This document shows positions 16,637-24,500 of a stretch of 25,140 nucleotides of DNA, in pieces. How positions within the stretch are numbered: position 1 is the first letter of the stretch; each line of letters begins with the position of its first letter. Under the pieces are notes generated by a model. The model did no database searches, was not told the origin of the DNA, and saw only the letters and a program-made list of their open reading frames with translations. Both the position numbers and the translations under genes were made by a program. The DNA is taken from assembly GCA_012520575.1 (NCBI GenBank), contig JAAYOB010000038.1, forward strand, positions 1 through 25,140, written 5' to 3'. Origin of the DNA: Candidatus Stramentimicrobium fermentans. GTDB taxonomy: Bacteria; Atribacterota; Phoenicimicrobiia; Phoenicimicrobiales; Stramentimicrobiaceae.

Positions 16637-17033
16637 TTAATTAACCATTAAAACATTGCAATCTTTAATTTCCTGCACAACTGTACTACCTGTTCTTCCT
16701 AAGAGCATTTTTTGAGACCGCTAAATCTTCTATCACCGGGTACCACCAAACCATATTTTTCTTCCTGAACAGTTTGAACAATGTATTTGAGTGAGGGATG
16801 TCCTTCTTTAAATACAGTGCGAGCTTTGAGGTGTTACTTTCTAAAGACTCTTTAGTCTCCAAGAAAGTTTATTGATTCCTTCTTATTGTTTCTCCAGTAT
16901 TTTTTGATAATCTGAAGCAAAAGTCAGAAGGCGCATATACTTCTTCTGCCTTGCACTCCTCACCTATTTTAACAGTTTTCCTTAAGGTCTTTTGGTTATC
17001 TTGAGGACTATTAATTCCAACTGATATTTTCAT
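16637..17033 (-). pseudogene. Remnant of a universal stress protein (UspA family)
   Basis: The minus strand holds a UspA protein broken into three frames. From ATG 17033 it reads MKISVGINSPQDNQKTLRKT, the first strand and helix of UspA. In a second frame (16827 to about 16709) it reads KEGHPSLKYIVQTVQEEKYG and LVVPGDRRFSGLK, equal to the GxP...A...DLIVMGxRGxSGL ATP-binding part. In a third frame (to 16637) it reads MLLGRTGSTVVQEIKDCNVL, the terminal LLGSxSxxVxxxxxxPVLVV strand. All parts are in order and little seems deleted, so decay is mainly through frameshifts. About 185 bases between the PEGA gene and this remnant hold nothing I can identify. Confidence 0.82.
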
Positions 17034-17141
17034 TTCTTCACTTCTTTTTGTTTTCGTTACATGCAAATGAGGGTAAGTTAAAGATAAAAATAATATTTTA
17101 AGCAGTAATTAGGATATTTTTATATTTTTTGTGTTTTTTGT

Positions 17142-17170
17142 TTGACATAAGAAAAATAAATTATTATACT
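17142..17170 (+). promoter_or_regulatory. Strong sigma-70 promoter of the M20 amidohydrolase
   Basis: A perfect TTGACA (17142-17147), 17-base spacer and TATACT (17165-17170) form a near-consensus promoter. Transcription would begin near 17177, leaving a leader of about 128 bases that contains an orphan SD at 17212-17220. Confidence 0.8.
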
Positions 17171-17304
17171 CTTGCCTAAATATCTCATTCCCGAATAATA
17201 ACTATTGAGCGAAAGGAGGTACTGGAAAAAGAATTGAGGGCAATGAAATATTTTTGTTAATTTAAAAATAATTTTTAAAAATTAAAGAAAGAGAGGTAAA
17301 TTTT

Positions 17305-18792
17305 ATGAAAACGAAGAAACAATGGTGGTTAGTTATCGGCATTATATGTATAAATATTCTAATAGTCGGGTTTTCTGCAGCAATAGCAGCTGAAGCTCCC
17401 CCAACGGTACTTCCTATGGAAGAGCTCCCTGAGGAGACGGCAGAAATTACTGCTCTAAGAGAAAAGTTAGAAGTTTATATTGATGAATATATGCCTATTA
17501 TGATTGAGATGAGCGATCATCTTTATAATAACCCAGAATCTGGTTACTTTGAATTTGAATCATCAAAATATGTTACTGCAGAACTTGAAAAAAATGGCTT
17601 TGAAATAACATGGGGTGTTGAAGGATTAGATGAAGAGTATAATAGCGTAATTGAAAAACTATTCAATGCCAGAAATTTGCCTACAGCTTTTACCGCTAAA
17701 TATAAGGGGAAATCAGAATATCCAGTGATTGCTTTTACCACTGAAATGGACGCCTTGCGCGGTGATCCTCCCTTTCATGGTTGCGCACATAATCAACAGC
17801 CGCCTGTTGCACTTGGTGCCGCAATTGCTATGAGCAAGATAATGGACGAATATGAACTGCCTGGAAGTATTTGGGTCATTCACTTAACCGCAGAAGAAAT
17901 TCCTCCTCCAGATCCCACTGCCATGTTTAAAGCAGGTTATTTTGATGAGGTCGACTTCGTTCTACAAACTCATGGCGGTGTTAATTCCGGAGTTTTGAAA
18001 AGACCTTTAGCCGGAACCGGCGGCTCTACTCTGATTAGTGCTAATTTATATGAATTTTATGGTAAGACTGCTCATGCAGCCGGTGACCCTTGGAATGGTA
18101 ATGATGCCGGAGATGCTGTTAGGGCAATGTGGTCAATGATTGATATGTTGAGAGAACACTCTGAACCAGGATATAGATTTCATGGCGCTTTGATTGAAAC
18201 AGCTCAAGCACCCAATGTTATAAATCCTTTTGTTCGTTTTGACCATTGGGTAAGAGCATCTGCACCATTAACGCAAGCAGATATAGATAAAAAGGTAGAA
18301 CAGGTAGACACCATTGCCAAAGCAGCAGCAATGGGTACCTTCTGTGATGTTGAAATAAGTCATTATGCTGACTATGGCTATGGATGCACCACTGCTTGGG
18401 CACAAGCTCTAGGGTGGTACTATACTAAGATGTATAGTGATGAAGGAATGACTTCTGAAGAATTAGGAAGATTGGCGCCAGGATGGGATGTTGGCCAGAC
18501 AGTTTCTTGGAGTATACCAGGTTTAGGCTCCGAAATGGGTACAGCAACTATTGCTATGGCCGATGTACCCCCAACCGCAGGTCATTCACAGGAAAAGGCA
18601 GATCTGACTACTACACCCTTAGGGCATAGGTCATTAGGTTTAATGGCCAAGAGACAGGGGGCAGTTGCTCTACGTTTGGTAACACAGCCAGAACTTCTGG
18701 AAAATATTAAAAAAGAACTCGCTGATTGGCGTGAATATGGTGTAGAACAAGGCTATGTCACTGAAGATATGTTTAGGATCAAGGATAAATAA
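17305..18792 (+). CDS. Secreted M20-family amidohydrolase
   Basis: The 495-aa protein starts with a signal peptide (basic start, hydrophobic residues ~9-28, cleavage near AIAAEA). The catalytic domain is of the AbgB-like M20 amidohydrolase type. Metal and catalytic residues are visible: TEMDALRG (D149), HGCAHN (H158, C160, H162), AEE (E197/E198), H223 in QTHGG, and a late GHSQ. The inserted dimerisation domain runs from ~245 to ~385 (YEFYGKTAHAAGDPWNG at its start). Relatives remove acyl or aminobenzoyl groups from amino acids; export suggests peptide or conjugate scavenging alongside the C69 dipeptidase. A strong promoter, GAGAGG SD and a terminator show a single-gene unit. Confidence 0.92.
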   Translation: MKTKKQWWLVIGIICINILIVGFSAAIAAEAPPTVLPMEELPEETAEITALREKLEVYIDEYMPIMIEMSDHLYNNPESGYFEFESSKYVTAELEKNGFEITWGVEGLDEEYNSVIEKLFNARNLPTAFTAKYKGKSEYPVIAFTTEMDALRGDPPFHGCAHNQQPPVALGAAIAMSKIMDEYELPGSIWVIHLTAEEIPPPDPTAMFKAGYFDEVDFVLQTHGGVNSGVLKRPLAGTGGSTLISANLYEFYGKTAHAAGDPWNGNDAGDAVRAMWSMIDMLREHSEPGYRFHGALIETAQAPNVINPFVRFDHWVRASAPLTQADIDKKVEQVDTIAKAAAMGTFCDVEISHYADYGYGCTTAWAQALGWYYTKMYSDEGMTSEELGRLAPGWDVGQTVSWSIPGLGSEMGTATIAMADVPPTAGHSQEKADLTTTPLGHRSLGLMAKRQGAVALRLVTQPELLENIKKELADWREYGVEQGYVTEDMFRIKDK

Positions 18793-18799
18793 GCAATAA

Positions 18800-18838
18800 A
18801 ATTGCGGGATGGGAGCAGAAGCTTTCCATCCCGCAATT
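18800..18838 (+). terminator. Hairpin terminator after the M20 gene
   Basis: A 13-bp perfect stem (AATTGCGGGATGG and its complement) encloses a 13-base loop, starting eight bases after the stop codon. The downstream sequence is moderately T-rich (TGTTTTCACTTTTT) rather than a pure T-run. Confidence 0.8.
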
Positions 18839-18922
18839 AATGTTTTCACTTTTTGCCCTCTTTATATTTTCTTTTTTCTGATTCAAATGAGCTGTTAATC
18901 CTTCCTTCTTTTGATTTTCTGC

Positions 18923-18951
18923 TTGCCAACCAATTTACCTTTTGATATAGT
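18923..18951 (+). promoter_or_regulatory. Promoter of the mobB-like gene
   Basis: TTGCCA (18923-18928), 17 bases, TATAGT (18946-18951); each box differs from consensus by one base. The leader before ATG 18980 would be about 22 bases, leaving just enough room for the SD. Confidence 0.65.
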
Positions 18952-18979
18952 ATTATCGATTGTGGAAAAGGAGGGACAA

Positions 18980-19741
18980 ATGAAAGCGATAGGCATCGTT
19001 GGCTTTAAAAAAAGCGGTAAAACAACCTTAGCTTTAAAAGTTGCCCGAGCTTTGACCGCTAAAAATTACCGGGTTGCGGTCATCAAACATTCCGGTAAAC
19101 CAGTTCCCCAAAAATTAAGTGATACAGATAAGTTTTTCAGAGAAGTAGGAAAAGTAGCATTTATTACACCTGAGTCAACTAAAATTATGTTAAGCGAACA
19201 ATGGGATTTGAATCAAATTGCTTCGCTCCTATCGGCAGATTTCCTAATTATTGAGGGCTTTAAGAGTCTTAAATATTTTCCTAAGGTATATTGCTTGAAA
19301 GATGAGAAAGAAAAAGCTTTACTCGAAGACGGACTTGGCCTTTTTACTGCAAGCACAGATCCTTCTTTGAAAGAAAAAGGAATAGCTGATTATGCAATTA
19401 ATGAAGAAAAAGATCTGGTCGAGATGGTAGCACAGATTGAAGAGAAAGGTTTTTTCTTACCGGAGGTCAATTGCGCTAAATGTGGTTATGAGAGCTGTTA
19501 TGGTCTGGCTCAAGCTATTGTTAAGGATGAGGAATCGGCACAGAAGTGTACTTATGCTCAAAAATATATTTCTGTTAAAATTAACGGCAAAGCTGTTTAT
19601 CTGAACCTATTTATGACTAAGTTATATCAGAGTTTAATATTGGGCATGCTGACTCCCCTTAAAAACATAGACTCAATAGATGGGGCAGTCATAGAAATAA
19701 AAGTCGATATGGCCGGTTTTCCAAATAAGCAAAACAGTTAA
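18980..19741 (+). CDS. mobB: MobB-like GTP-binding protein with C-terminal Fe-S domain
   Basis: The start is ATG 18980, preceded by AAAGGAGGG; an upstream in-frame ATG at 18911 has no SD and precedes the promoter. The 253-aa protein has a MobB domain: Walker A GFKKSGKTT (8-16), VIKHSG (35-39), and FLIIEGFK (88-95). MobB binds GTP and helps attach GMP to molybdopterin for molybdenum or tungsten enzymes. Residues 165-190 carry C165, C168, C173 and C190 (C-x2-C-x4-C-x16-C), like the four-cysteine Fe-S domain PF04060. This fusion occurs in anaerobes with formate dehydrogenase-type enzymes. The last 60 residues are unassigned. It may be co-transcribed with trxB, 68 bases downstream. Confidence 0.85.
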   Translation: MKAIGIVGFKKSGKTTLALKVARALTAKNYRVAVIKHSGKPVPQKLSDTDKFFREVGKVAFITPESTKIMLSEQWDLNQIASLLSADFLIIEGFKSLKYFPKVYCLKDEKEKALLEDGLGLFTASTDPSLKEKGIADYAINEEKDLVEMVAQIEEKGFFLPEVNCAKCGYESCYGLAQAIVKDEESAQKCTYAQKYISVKINGKAVYLNLFMTKLYQSLILGMLTPLKNIDSIDGAVIEIKVDMAGFPNKQNS

Positions 19742-19808
19742 TAAATACAGTATAAGCCAGTTTGAAAAATTATTAGTTCGGAGTTTAACTAATAGGAGAA
19801 AGGGGGTA

Positions 19809-20762
19809 TTGGCTAAGAATATGGATAATAGTAATCATATATATGAAAATATTATTATAGGAGGGGGACCCGCAGGGCTGACCGCAGGCCTTTATCTCGG
19901 TCGTTCTCGAGTTGATGCTTTGATGTTAGAGAAGGGATTCAGCGGTGGGCAGGTAAACCTGACAGAAACTATTGAAAACTATCCCGGTTTTCCGGAAGGT
20001 ATTTCAGGGCCTGAACTGATGCAAAGATTTGAACAGCAGGCTGTCAAATTTGGCTTAAAGATAATGAATACCACTGTGTCCGAGATTTGTCGGGATGCTC
20101 GGGAAGACAAAAAAGTTTTTAAAGTTAAGACCGATGATGGCGATTTTTATTGTCGCTCAATCATTATTGCTTCTGGAGGGGAAGCAAATAAATTGAAAAT
20201 CCCTGGAGAAGAAGAGTTAACCGGAAGAGGAGTTTCCTATTGTGGAACCTGTGATGGTGCTTTTTTCCGTGACAAGGAGATAGTGGTGGTAGGAGGAGGG
20301 GATACTGCCTTAGAAGAGGCTTTATTTTTAACCAAATTTGCCAGCAAGATAACTATCGTGCACAGAAGGGATGAATTAAGAGGGACTAAAATACTACAGG
20401 AGCGTGTCTTCAATAATCCGAAAATTCATTTTAGCTGGAGCAGTATAGTTCTTTCTATAATTGGTGAAAATCAGGTTGAGGCAGTCCGGCTAAAAAATAT
20501 AAAAACCGATGAGATTGTAAATTTCCCCTGTCAGGGTGTCTTTATCTTTACCGGCTATAGACCCATCTATCCCGCCTTGGGTGATATGCAGGATGACTTA
20601 ATAAATGTCAATGGTTATATTATTACCGATGATAATATGCAAACTAAAGTTGAGGGAATTTTTGCCTGTGGCGATGTGCGAGCCAAAGGTTTAAGGCAGG
20701 TAGTAACTGCCTGTGGAGAAGGAGCTACAGCAGCCTTCTTTGTAGAGGCATTTTTGAAGTAA
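19809..20762 (+). CDS. trxB: Thioredoxin reductase
   Basis: This flavoenzyme passes electrons from NADPH through FAD and a disulfide to thioredoxin. The 317-aa protein shows the FAD site GGGPAG (18-23), the redox pair C145/C148 in SYCGTCDG, the nucleotide site GGGDTALEEA (162-171), and HRRDELRG (185-192), whose basic residues indicate NADPH preference. The second FAD motif GIFACGDVRAKGLRQV is near the end. The start is either TTG 19809 or ATG 19821; AGGAGAAAGGGGG before them fits TTG better. It could supply thiols to the selenoperoxiredoxin at 4.8 kb, which lacks its own resolving Cys, but no thioredoxin gene is adjacent. Confidence 0.93.
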   Translation: MAKNMDNSNHIYENIIIGGGPAGLTAGLYLGRSRVDALMLEKGFSGGQVNLTETIENYPGFPEGISGPELMQRFEQQAVKFGLKIMNTTVSEICRDAREDKKVFKVKTDDGDFYCRSIIIASGGEANKLKIPGEEELTGRGVSYCGTCDGAFFRDKEIVVVGGGDTALEEALFLTKFASKITIVHRRDELRGTKILQERVFNNPKIHFSWSSIVLSIIGENQVEAVRLKNIKTDEIVNFPCQGVFIFTGYRPIYPALGDMQDDLINVNGYIITDDNMQTKVEGIFACGDVRAKGLRQVVTACGEGATAAFFVEAFLK

Positions 20763-20828
20763 ATCTCTATATTAGACAAAGATAAAACTATATTAGTTTT
20801 TTAATTTAGTTTAAAAGGAGGCAATATT

Positions 20829-21656
20829 ATTTTAAGCTTTGGTATTTCCAGCGCGGTCTATTTCCAAGAACCGATAGAAAAGCTACTACCCTATTTAAAG
20901 AAGGGCGGCATTGATAATCTTGAAATAAAACCAAAAGGGGGACATTTTTGTCCTCAGGATATCAAAGACCTGCAAAGGTTAAAAAAGAAATTTGTTCGAG
21001 CGGGAATTACTGTTGAGGCAATACATATGCCCTTAAATGGTGTGGATATTTCTCATCCCCAGCAGTATGAAAGAGTAAAATCAGTGCGGGAGGTCGAGAA
21101 GGTAATACTGATGGCTTATCATTTAGGAGTCGGACTGGTGGTTGTTCATCCCGGAGGGAAGGTATTCGATTTTTCAGATCGAGAGAATAGATTAAAGCTT
21201 AGCATGGAAAGTCTAAAAGAAATTGGAGAATTTGCTCAGAACTGGGACATTAAAATAGCTCTGGAAAATACTCTTCCCGATAGAATCGGTGATAAATGGG
21301 AAGAGATTGGAACTATTATTGAAACATTATCCCACCCCGGTTTGGGAATATGTTTTGATAGCGGACACCATCTGCTTAATTATTCGGAGACAGCGCAGGG
21401 AAGATTAAATTTGGAAAAAGTTCCCATTAACTGGCAGAGATATTTATGGCATATTCATGTTCATGATAATGACGGTAAGCATGATTTTCATTGGTTACCA
21501 GGAGATGGAAAATTTCCGTGGGTTTCATTCATATCTTTCTTAAAAGAGATTGATTACCGAAAAACTCTAATTTTTGAGCTAAAAAAGCAGAATGAGCTGC
21601 CTTATTATTTGAATAAGGTTGTCTCTGCCTGGCAAAAGCTAAATAGTTATCTTTAA
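20829..21656 (+). CDS. TIM-barrel sugar-phosphate isomerase/AP-endonuclease-2-like protein, apparent ATT start
   Basis: The conserved frame begins well before the first ATG (21027): it reads LSFGISSAVYFQEPIEKLLP and the LEIKPKGGHFCPQD and VEAIHMP segments without interruption, which is the normal first third of a xylose-isomerase-like TIM barrel. There is no ATG, GTG or TTG there, but AAAGGAGG (20814-20821) is followed by ATT at 20826 and 20829; the second is seven bases away and best placed. Length would be 275 aa, normal for the family. Later motifs are HPGGK, ALEN, ICFDSGHH, HIHVHDN and the terminal FELK; E, D and H residues there bind metal. Substrate is unknown: sugar isomerase, epimerase or endonuclease IV-like. 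Confidence 0.82.
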   Translation: MLSFGISSAVYFQEPIEKLLPYLKKGGIDNLEIKPKGGHFCPQDIKDLQRLKKKFVRAGITVEAIHMPLNGVDISHPQQYERVKSVREVEKVILMAYHLGVGLVVVHPGGKVFDFSDRENRLKLSMESLKEIGEFAQNWDIKIALENTLPDRIGDKWEEIGTIIETLSHPGLGICFDSGHHLLNYSETAQGRLNLEKVPINWQRYLWHIHVHDNDGKHDFHWLPGDGKFPWVSFISFLKEIDYRKTLIFELKKQNELPYYLNKVVSAWQKLNSYL

Positions 21657-21696
21657 ATTTTTTAAGGAAAAAGAACAATAAAAATTTTGTCTATTT

Positions 21697-21725
21697 TTGC
21701 CATAAACAATATTCTTTGATAGAAT
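21697..21725 (+). promoter_or_regulatory. Promoter of the EF-G-like gene
   Basis: TTGCCA (21697-21702), 17-base spacer, TAGAAT (21720-21725). The leader before GTG 21775 would be about 43 bases. Confidence 0.55.
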
Positions 21726-21774
21726 AATGTAGTTAATTAGTTTTCAAGATTTGATTTTCAAGGAGGAAGCTCAG

Positions 21775-23880
21775 GTGGCTATAAATGAGGTAGATAAGGT
21801 AAGAGTTTTTGCCCTGGTAGGGCACGGTGATTGTGGAAAAACCTCTCTTACTGAAGCAATGCTTTTTGATTCCAACATGACCACTCGCTTGGGAAAAATC
21901 GAAGCGGGTAATACGGTGACCGATTATGACCCCAAAGAAATAAAAAGAGGTATTACTATAAATTCCTCTTTAGCTTATCTAAATTGGAAAAATTTCACTT
22001 TTAATATCATCGATACTCCCGGTTATCTCGATTTTATTATCGATACTAAATCGAGCTTAAGAGTCGTAGATTGTGCTGTTATTGTAGTTTGCGGTGTGTC
22101 GGGTGTGGAAGTCCAGACTGAAAAGGTCTGGGATTATGCTGAAGAATTTCAGCTTCCAAGAATATTTTTTATCAATAAAATGGACAGAGAAAGAGCAGAT
22201 TTTGACCGAGTTAGTGAGACGATTAAAGAAAACTTTGGACCAAATGCTGTACCGGTACAATTACCCATAGGTTCGGAGGAACAATTTCAAGGCATAGTAG
22301 ATTTATTGCAGATGAAGGCTTTTTATTTTCAAACAGACAAGGATAGTAAAAGCCAATTTGAAGAGAAGGAAATACCGGACGATTTAAAAACCAAAGCCGA
22401 AGAGTATCGGCAGAAGATGGTCGAAGCAGTTACTGAATTTGATGATGAGATTCTTATGAAATACTTAGATGGAGAAGAATTGAGTAAAGAAGAAATATTG
22501 ACCTGTCTGAAAGGCGGAATGATTGAAGGAAAGGTATTCCCAATCTTATGTGGCTCTGCTACCAAAAATATAGGTATCGAATTATTGCTTGATTTTATAA
22601 AAGATTATCTGCCTAATCCTTTGGAATTACCGGATATTACGGTAAAGGACCTGAAAGAGCAAAAGGAAATAAAATTGAAAAGAGAGACAGATGGTGCTCC
22701 CTTCGCTGCTGTGGTTTTTAAAACTGTTACTGACCCTTATGTAGGTAATTTAACCTATTTCAGAGTTTTTTCCGGAGAACTAAGCTCTGATTCGCAGGTC
22801 TATAATTCAACGCAGGACATTGAAAATAAAGTGGGAAAGATTTTCCGAATGCAAGGAAAGGAGCAAACCACAATGCCTAAAGTTTCTGCCGGGGGGATAG
22901 GGGCGATTGCAAAATTAAAGAAGATAAACACCGGTGATACCTTATGTGATAAAGAATTCCCCATCGAATTTAGTAAAGTGGAATATCCGGAACCTATTAT
23001 GCGTTTGGCAATTTATCCCAAGAGTAAAGGGGATGAAGACAAGCTCAGTATTGCTATAAGCAGAATTCAGGAAGAAGAACCGACCATTCAAGTTTATAGA
23101 GATGAAGATACCGGTGAAACCATCTTAGCCGGTATGGGAGAATCCCATCTCGACGTGGTGATTGAAACAATGCAAACCAAATTCGGAGTTGAGATTGAAA
23201 GAAGTGCTCCTAAAGTTGGCTACAAAGAGACTATTCGTAAAAATGCTCAGGCTGAGGGAAAATATAAAAAACAATCTGGCGGTCGCGGACAATATGGCCA
23301 TTGTTTTGTAGAATTTGAACCTCTGGAGAGGGGACAAAGCTTTGAATTTGTGGATAAGATTGTAGGAGGGGTTATCCCTAAACAGTATCGTCCGGCAGTA
23401 GAGAAAGGCATTATAGAATCAATGCAAAAGGGAGTTTTAGCCGGTTATCCTACCATAGACCTCAGAGCCACCTTATATGATGGAAGCTACCACACCGTCG
23501 ATTCCTCTGAAATGGCTTTTAAGGTAGCTGGTTCCCTGGCCTTCAAAAAAGGAGCGGCTATGGCCGATCCGGTACTTTTAGAACCTATTTATGACCTCGA
23601 GGTAACAGTGCCAACAGAATATATGGGTGATATTATTGGGGATTTAAACAGTAAAAGAGGAAAGATATTGGGTATGGAGGAGGCTGCCGGAAAAGGTAAG
23701 CAGCTTATTAAATCTCAGGTACCTCTGGCGGAAATCTTTCGGTATTCTATTGACTTACGGTCTATTACTCAAGGGAGAGGCACCTTTACTATGAAGTTTT
23801 CCCATTATGAAGAAGTACCTCCCCAGATTGCCCAGGAAATTATTGAAAAAGCTAAAGAAGAAAGTGATTCTGAATCATAA
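21775..23880 (+). CDS. EF-G-like translation GTPase (FusA2 type)
   Basis: The start is GTG 21775 because AAGGAGGA lies just upstream; an in-frame TTG at 21751 overlaps it. The 701-aa protein has all five EF-G domains. The G domain shows GHGDCGKTS (16-24), RGITINSS (switch I), DTPGYLDF (G3) and NKMDRERADF (G4). Canonical EF-G reads AHIDAGKTTT in G1, so this is the paralogous EF-G-like class found in Thermus, spirochaetes and clostridia, whose exact role (second elongation factor or ribosome recycling) is unsettled. Domain IV keeps SGGRGQYGHCFVEFEP. The C-terminus ends in a short acidic tail. It has its own promoter; no str-operon genes (rpsL, rpsG, tuf) are next to it, which also argues against main fusA. 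Confidence 0.9.
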   Translation: MAINEVDKVRVFALVGHGDCGKTSLTEAMLFDSNMTTRLGKIEAGNTVTDYDPKEIKRGITINSSLAYLNWKNFTFNIIDTPGYLDFIIDTKSSLRVVDCAVIVVCGVSGVEVQTEKVWDYAEEFQLPRIFFINKMDRERADFDRVSETIKENFGPNAVPVQLPIGSEEQFQGIVDLLQMKAFYFQTDKDSKSQFEEKEIPDDLKTKAEEYRQKMVEAVTEFDDEILMKYLDGEELSKEEILTCLKGGMIEGKVFPILCGSATKNIGIELLLDFIKDYLPNPLELPDITVKDLKEQKEIKLKRETDGAPFAAVVFKTVTDPYVGNLTYFRVFSGELSSDSQVYNSTQDIENKVGKIFRMQGKEQTTMPKVSAGGIGAIAKLKKINTGDTLCDKEFPIEFSKVEYPEPIMRLAIYPKSKGDEDKLSIAISRIQEEEPTIQVYRDEDTGETILAGMGESHLDVVIETMQTKFGVEIERSAPKVGYKETIRKNAQAEGKYKKQSGGRGQYGHCFVEFEPLERGQSFEFVDKIVGGVIPKQYRPAVEKGIIESMQKGVLAGYPTIDLRATLYDGSYHTVDSSEMAFKVAGSLAFKKGAAMADPVLLEPIYDLEVTVPTEYMGDIIGDLNSKRGKILGMEEAAGKGKQLIKSQVPLAEIFRYSIDLRSITQGRGTFTMKFSHYEEVPPQIAQEIIEKAKEESDSES

Positions 23881-23925
23881 TATATAAGAGAATAAAGCAT
23901 TTCCAAAATTATTTTAATAAATTAC

Positions 23926-23954
23926 TTGTTTTTAATGAAACATCTAATTATAAT
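23926..23954 (+). promoter_or_regulatory. Promoter of the 29-aa microprotein
   Basis: TTGTTT (23926-23931), 17 bases, perfect TATAAT (23949-23954). The predicted start of transcription is near 23961, about 35 bases before the ATG. Confidence 0.6.
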
Positions 23955-23995
23955 AGAAAGAGAACAAAAATAATTGATAAGGAGGTGTCAAATCT

Positions 23996-24085
23996 ATGGG
24001 CTTGTTTGGAGATTTAGAATGGTACTGGATTGCAGCTATTATTGCGGCTGTTGTCGGGGTTGTCTGGTGGCTGGGAAAGAAATAA
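23996..24085 (+). CDS. 29-aa membrane microprotein
   Basis: A strong SD (AAGGAGGTG at 23979-23987) leads to ATG 23996 and a 29-codon frame: MGLFGDLEWYWIAAIIAAVV followed by GVVWWLGKK. The middle forms one helix of about 18 hydrophobic residues flanked by tryptophans, with an acidic start and a di-lysine end, a shape typical of small membrane-embedded regulators or of hydrophobic toxin peptides. Promoter, SD and downstream hairpin make a complete transcription unit, which supports a real gene in spite of its size. I do not recognise a family. It lies between the EF-G-like gene and the leuS leader. Confidence 0.65.
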   Translation: MGLFGDLEWYWIAAIIAAVVGVVWWLGKK

Positions 24086-24140
24086 TAGAACATCCCTTGA
24101 CTATTCATCAACAAGTTTTATATGGCTTTGTAAAGTGTTT

Positions 24141-24195
24141 AAATAAGTGCAGGGCATTAGGTCTACATTTTTAGAACCATAACCTGCGCTTATTT
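24141..24195 (+). terminator. Hairpin after the microprotein
   Basis: AAATAAGTGCAGG (24141-24153) pairs with CCTGCGCTTATTT (24183-24195) over 13 bp with one G-U pair; the 29-base interior can pair further. The right arm itself ends in TTATTT, and the next promoter begins nine bases later, so it separates the two units. Confidence 0.6.
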
Positions 24196-24203
24196 ATTCA
24201 AAA

Positions 24204-24232
24204 TTGACTTTTAACGTGTCATTGTCTATAAT
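24204..24232 (+). promoter_or_regulatory. Strong promoter of the T-box / tRNA-Ala / leuS transcript
   Basis: TTGACT (24204-24209), exactly 17 bases, perfect TATAAT (24227-24232). Transcription would start near 24240, 25 bases before the base of Stem I. I find no other good promoter between here and the tRNA. Confidence 0.8.
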
Positions 24233-24424
24233 TAAGAAAATTAATTAACGATATTGAGAAAATAATTTCAGGAAAATATTGGGATTTTCCCATTAGAGAG
24301 AATCAGTGGCTGGTGTAAACTGATATGGGTTTCCAAAAAACTCACCTGTAAATTGTCTGAGTGAAGTTTGTTAAATAAAAAAGCTCAGAACACTGTTCCG
24401 TGTTAAAGGAAGAGAAGGGTAGAT

Positions 24425-24500
24425 GGGGCTGTAGCTCAGTCGGGAGAGTGCCTCCTTGGCGTGGAGGAAGTCGCGGGTTCGACTCCCGCCAGCTCCACCA
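24425..24500 (+). tRNA. tRNA-Ala (anticodon GGC), CCA encoded
   Basis: The 76-base cloverleaf is complete: acceptor GGGGCTG/CAGCTCC with the G3-U70 pair that marks alanine tRNAs, D stem GCTC/GAGT, anticodon stem CCTCC/GGAGG with loop TTGGCGT (anticodon GGC), variable AAGTC, T stem GCGGG/CCCGC with TTCGACT, discriminator A and encoded CCA. It lies inside the leuS T-box leader, downstream of Stem III. The flanks GTAGAT (24419-24424) and ATCTAC (24507-24512) are inverted repeats that could extend the acceptor helix in the precursor. It must be cut out by RNase P and a 3' nuclease to function. Confidence 0.96.

Noticed and set aside
16869-17066. A 65-aa minus-strand ORF
   Set aside because: It is the first fragment of the broken UspA gene, with an extended start upstream of the natural ATG at 17033.
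21027-21656. A 209-aa TIM-barrel protein starting at ATG 21027
   Set aside because: There is no SD there, and the conserved first barrel strands lie upstream in the same frame after a perfect SD.
23974-24174. A 66-aa + strand ORF over the microprotein
   Set aside because: It is out of frame with the SD-led 29-aa gene and runs through its stop and into the downstream hairpin, with no SD of its own.
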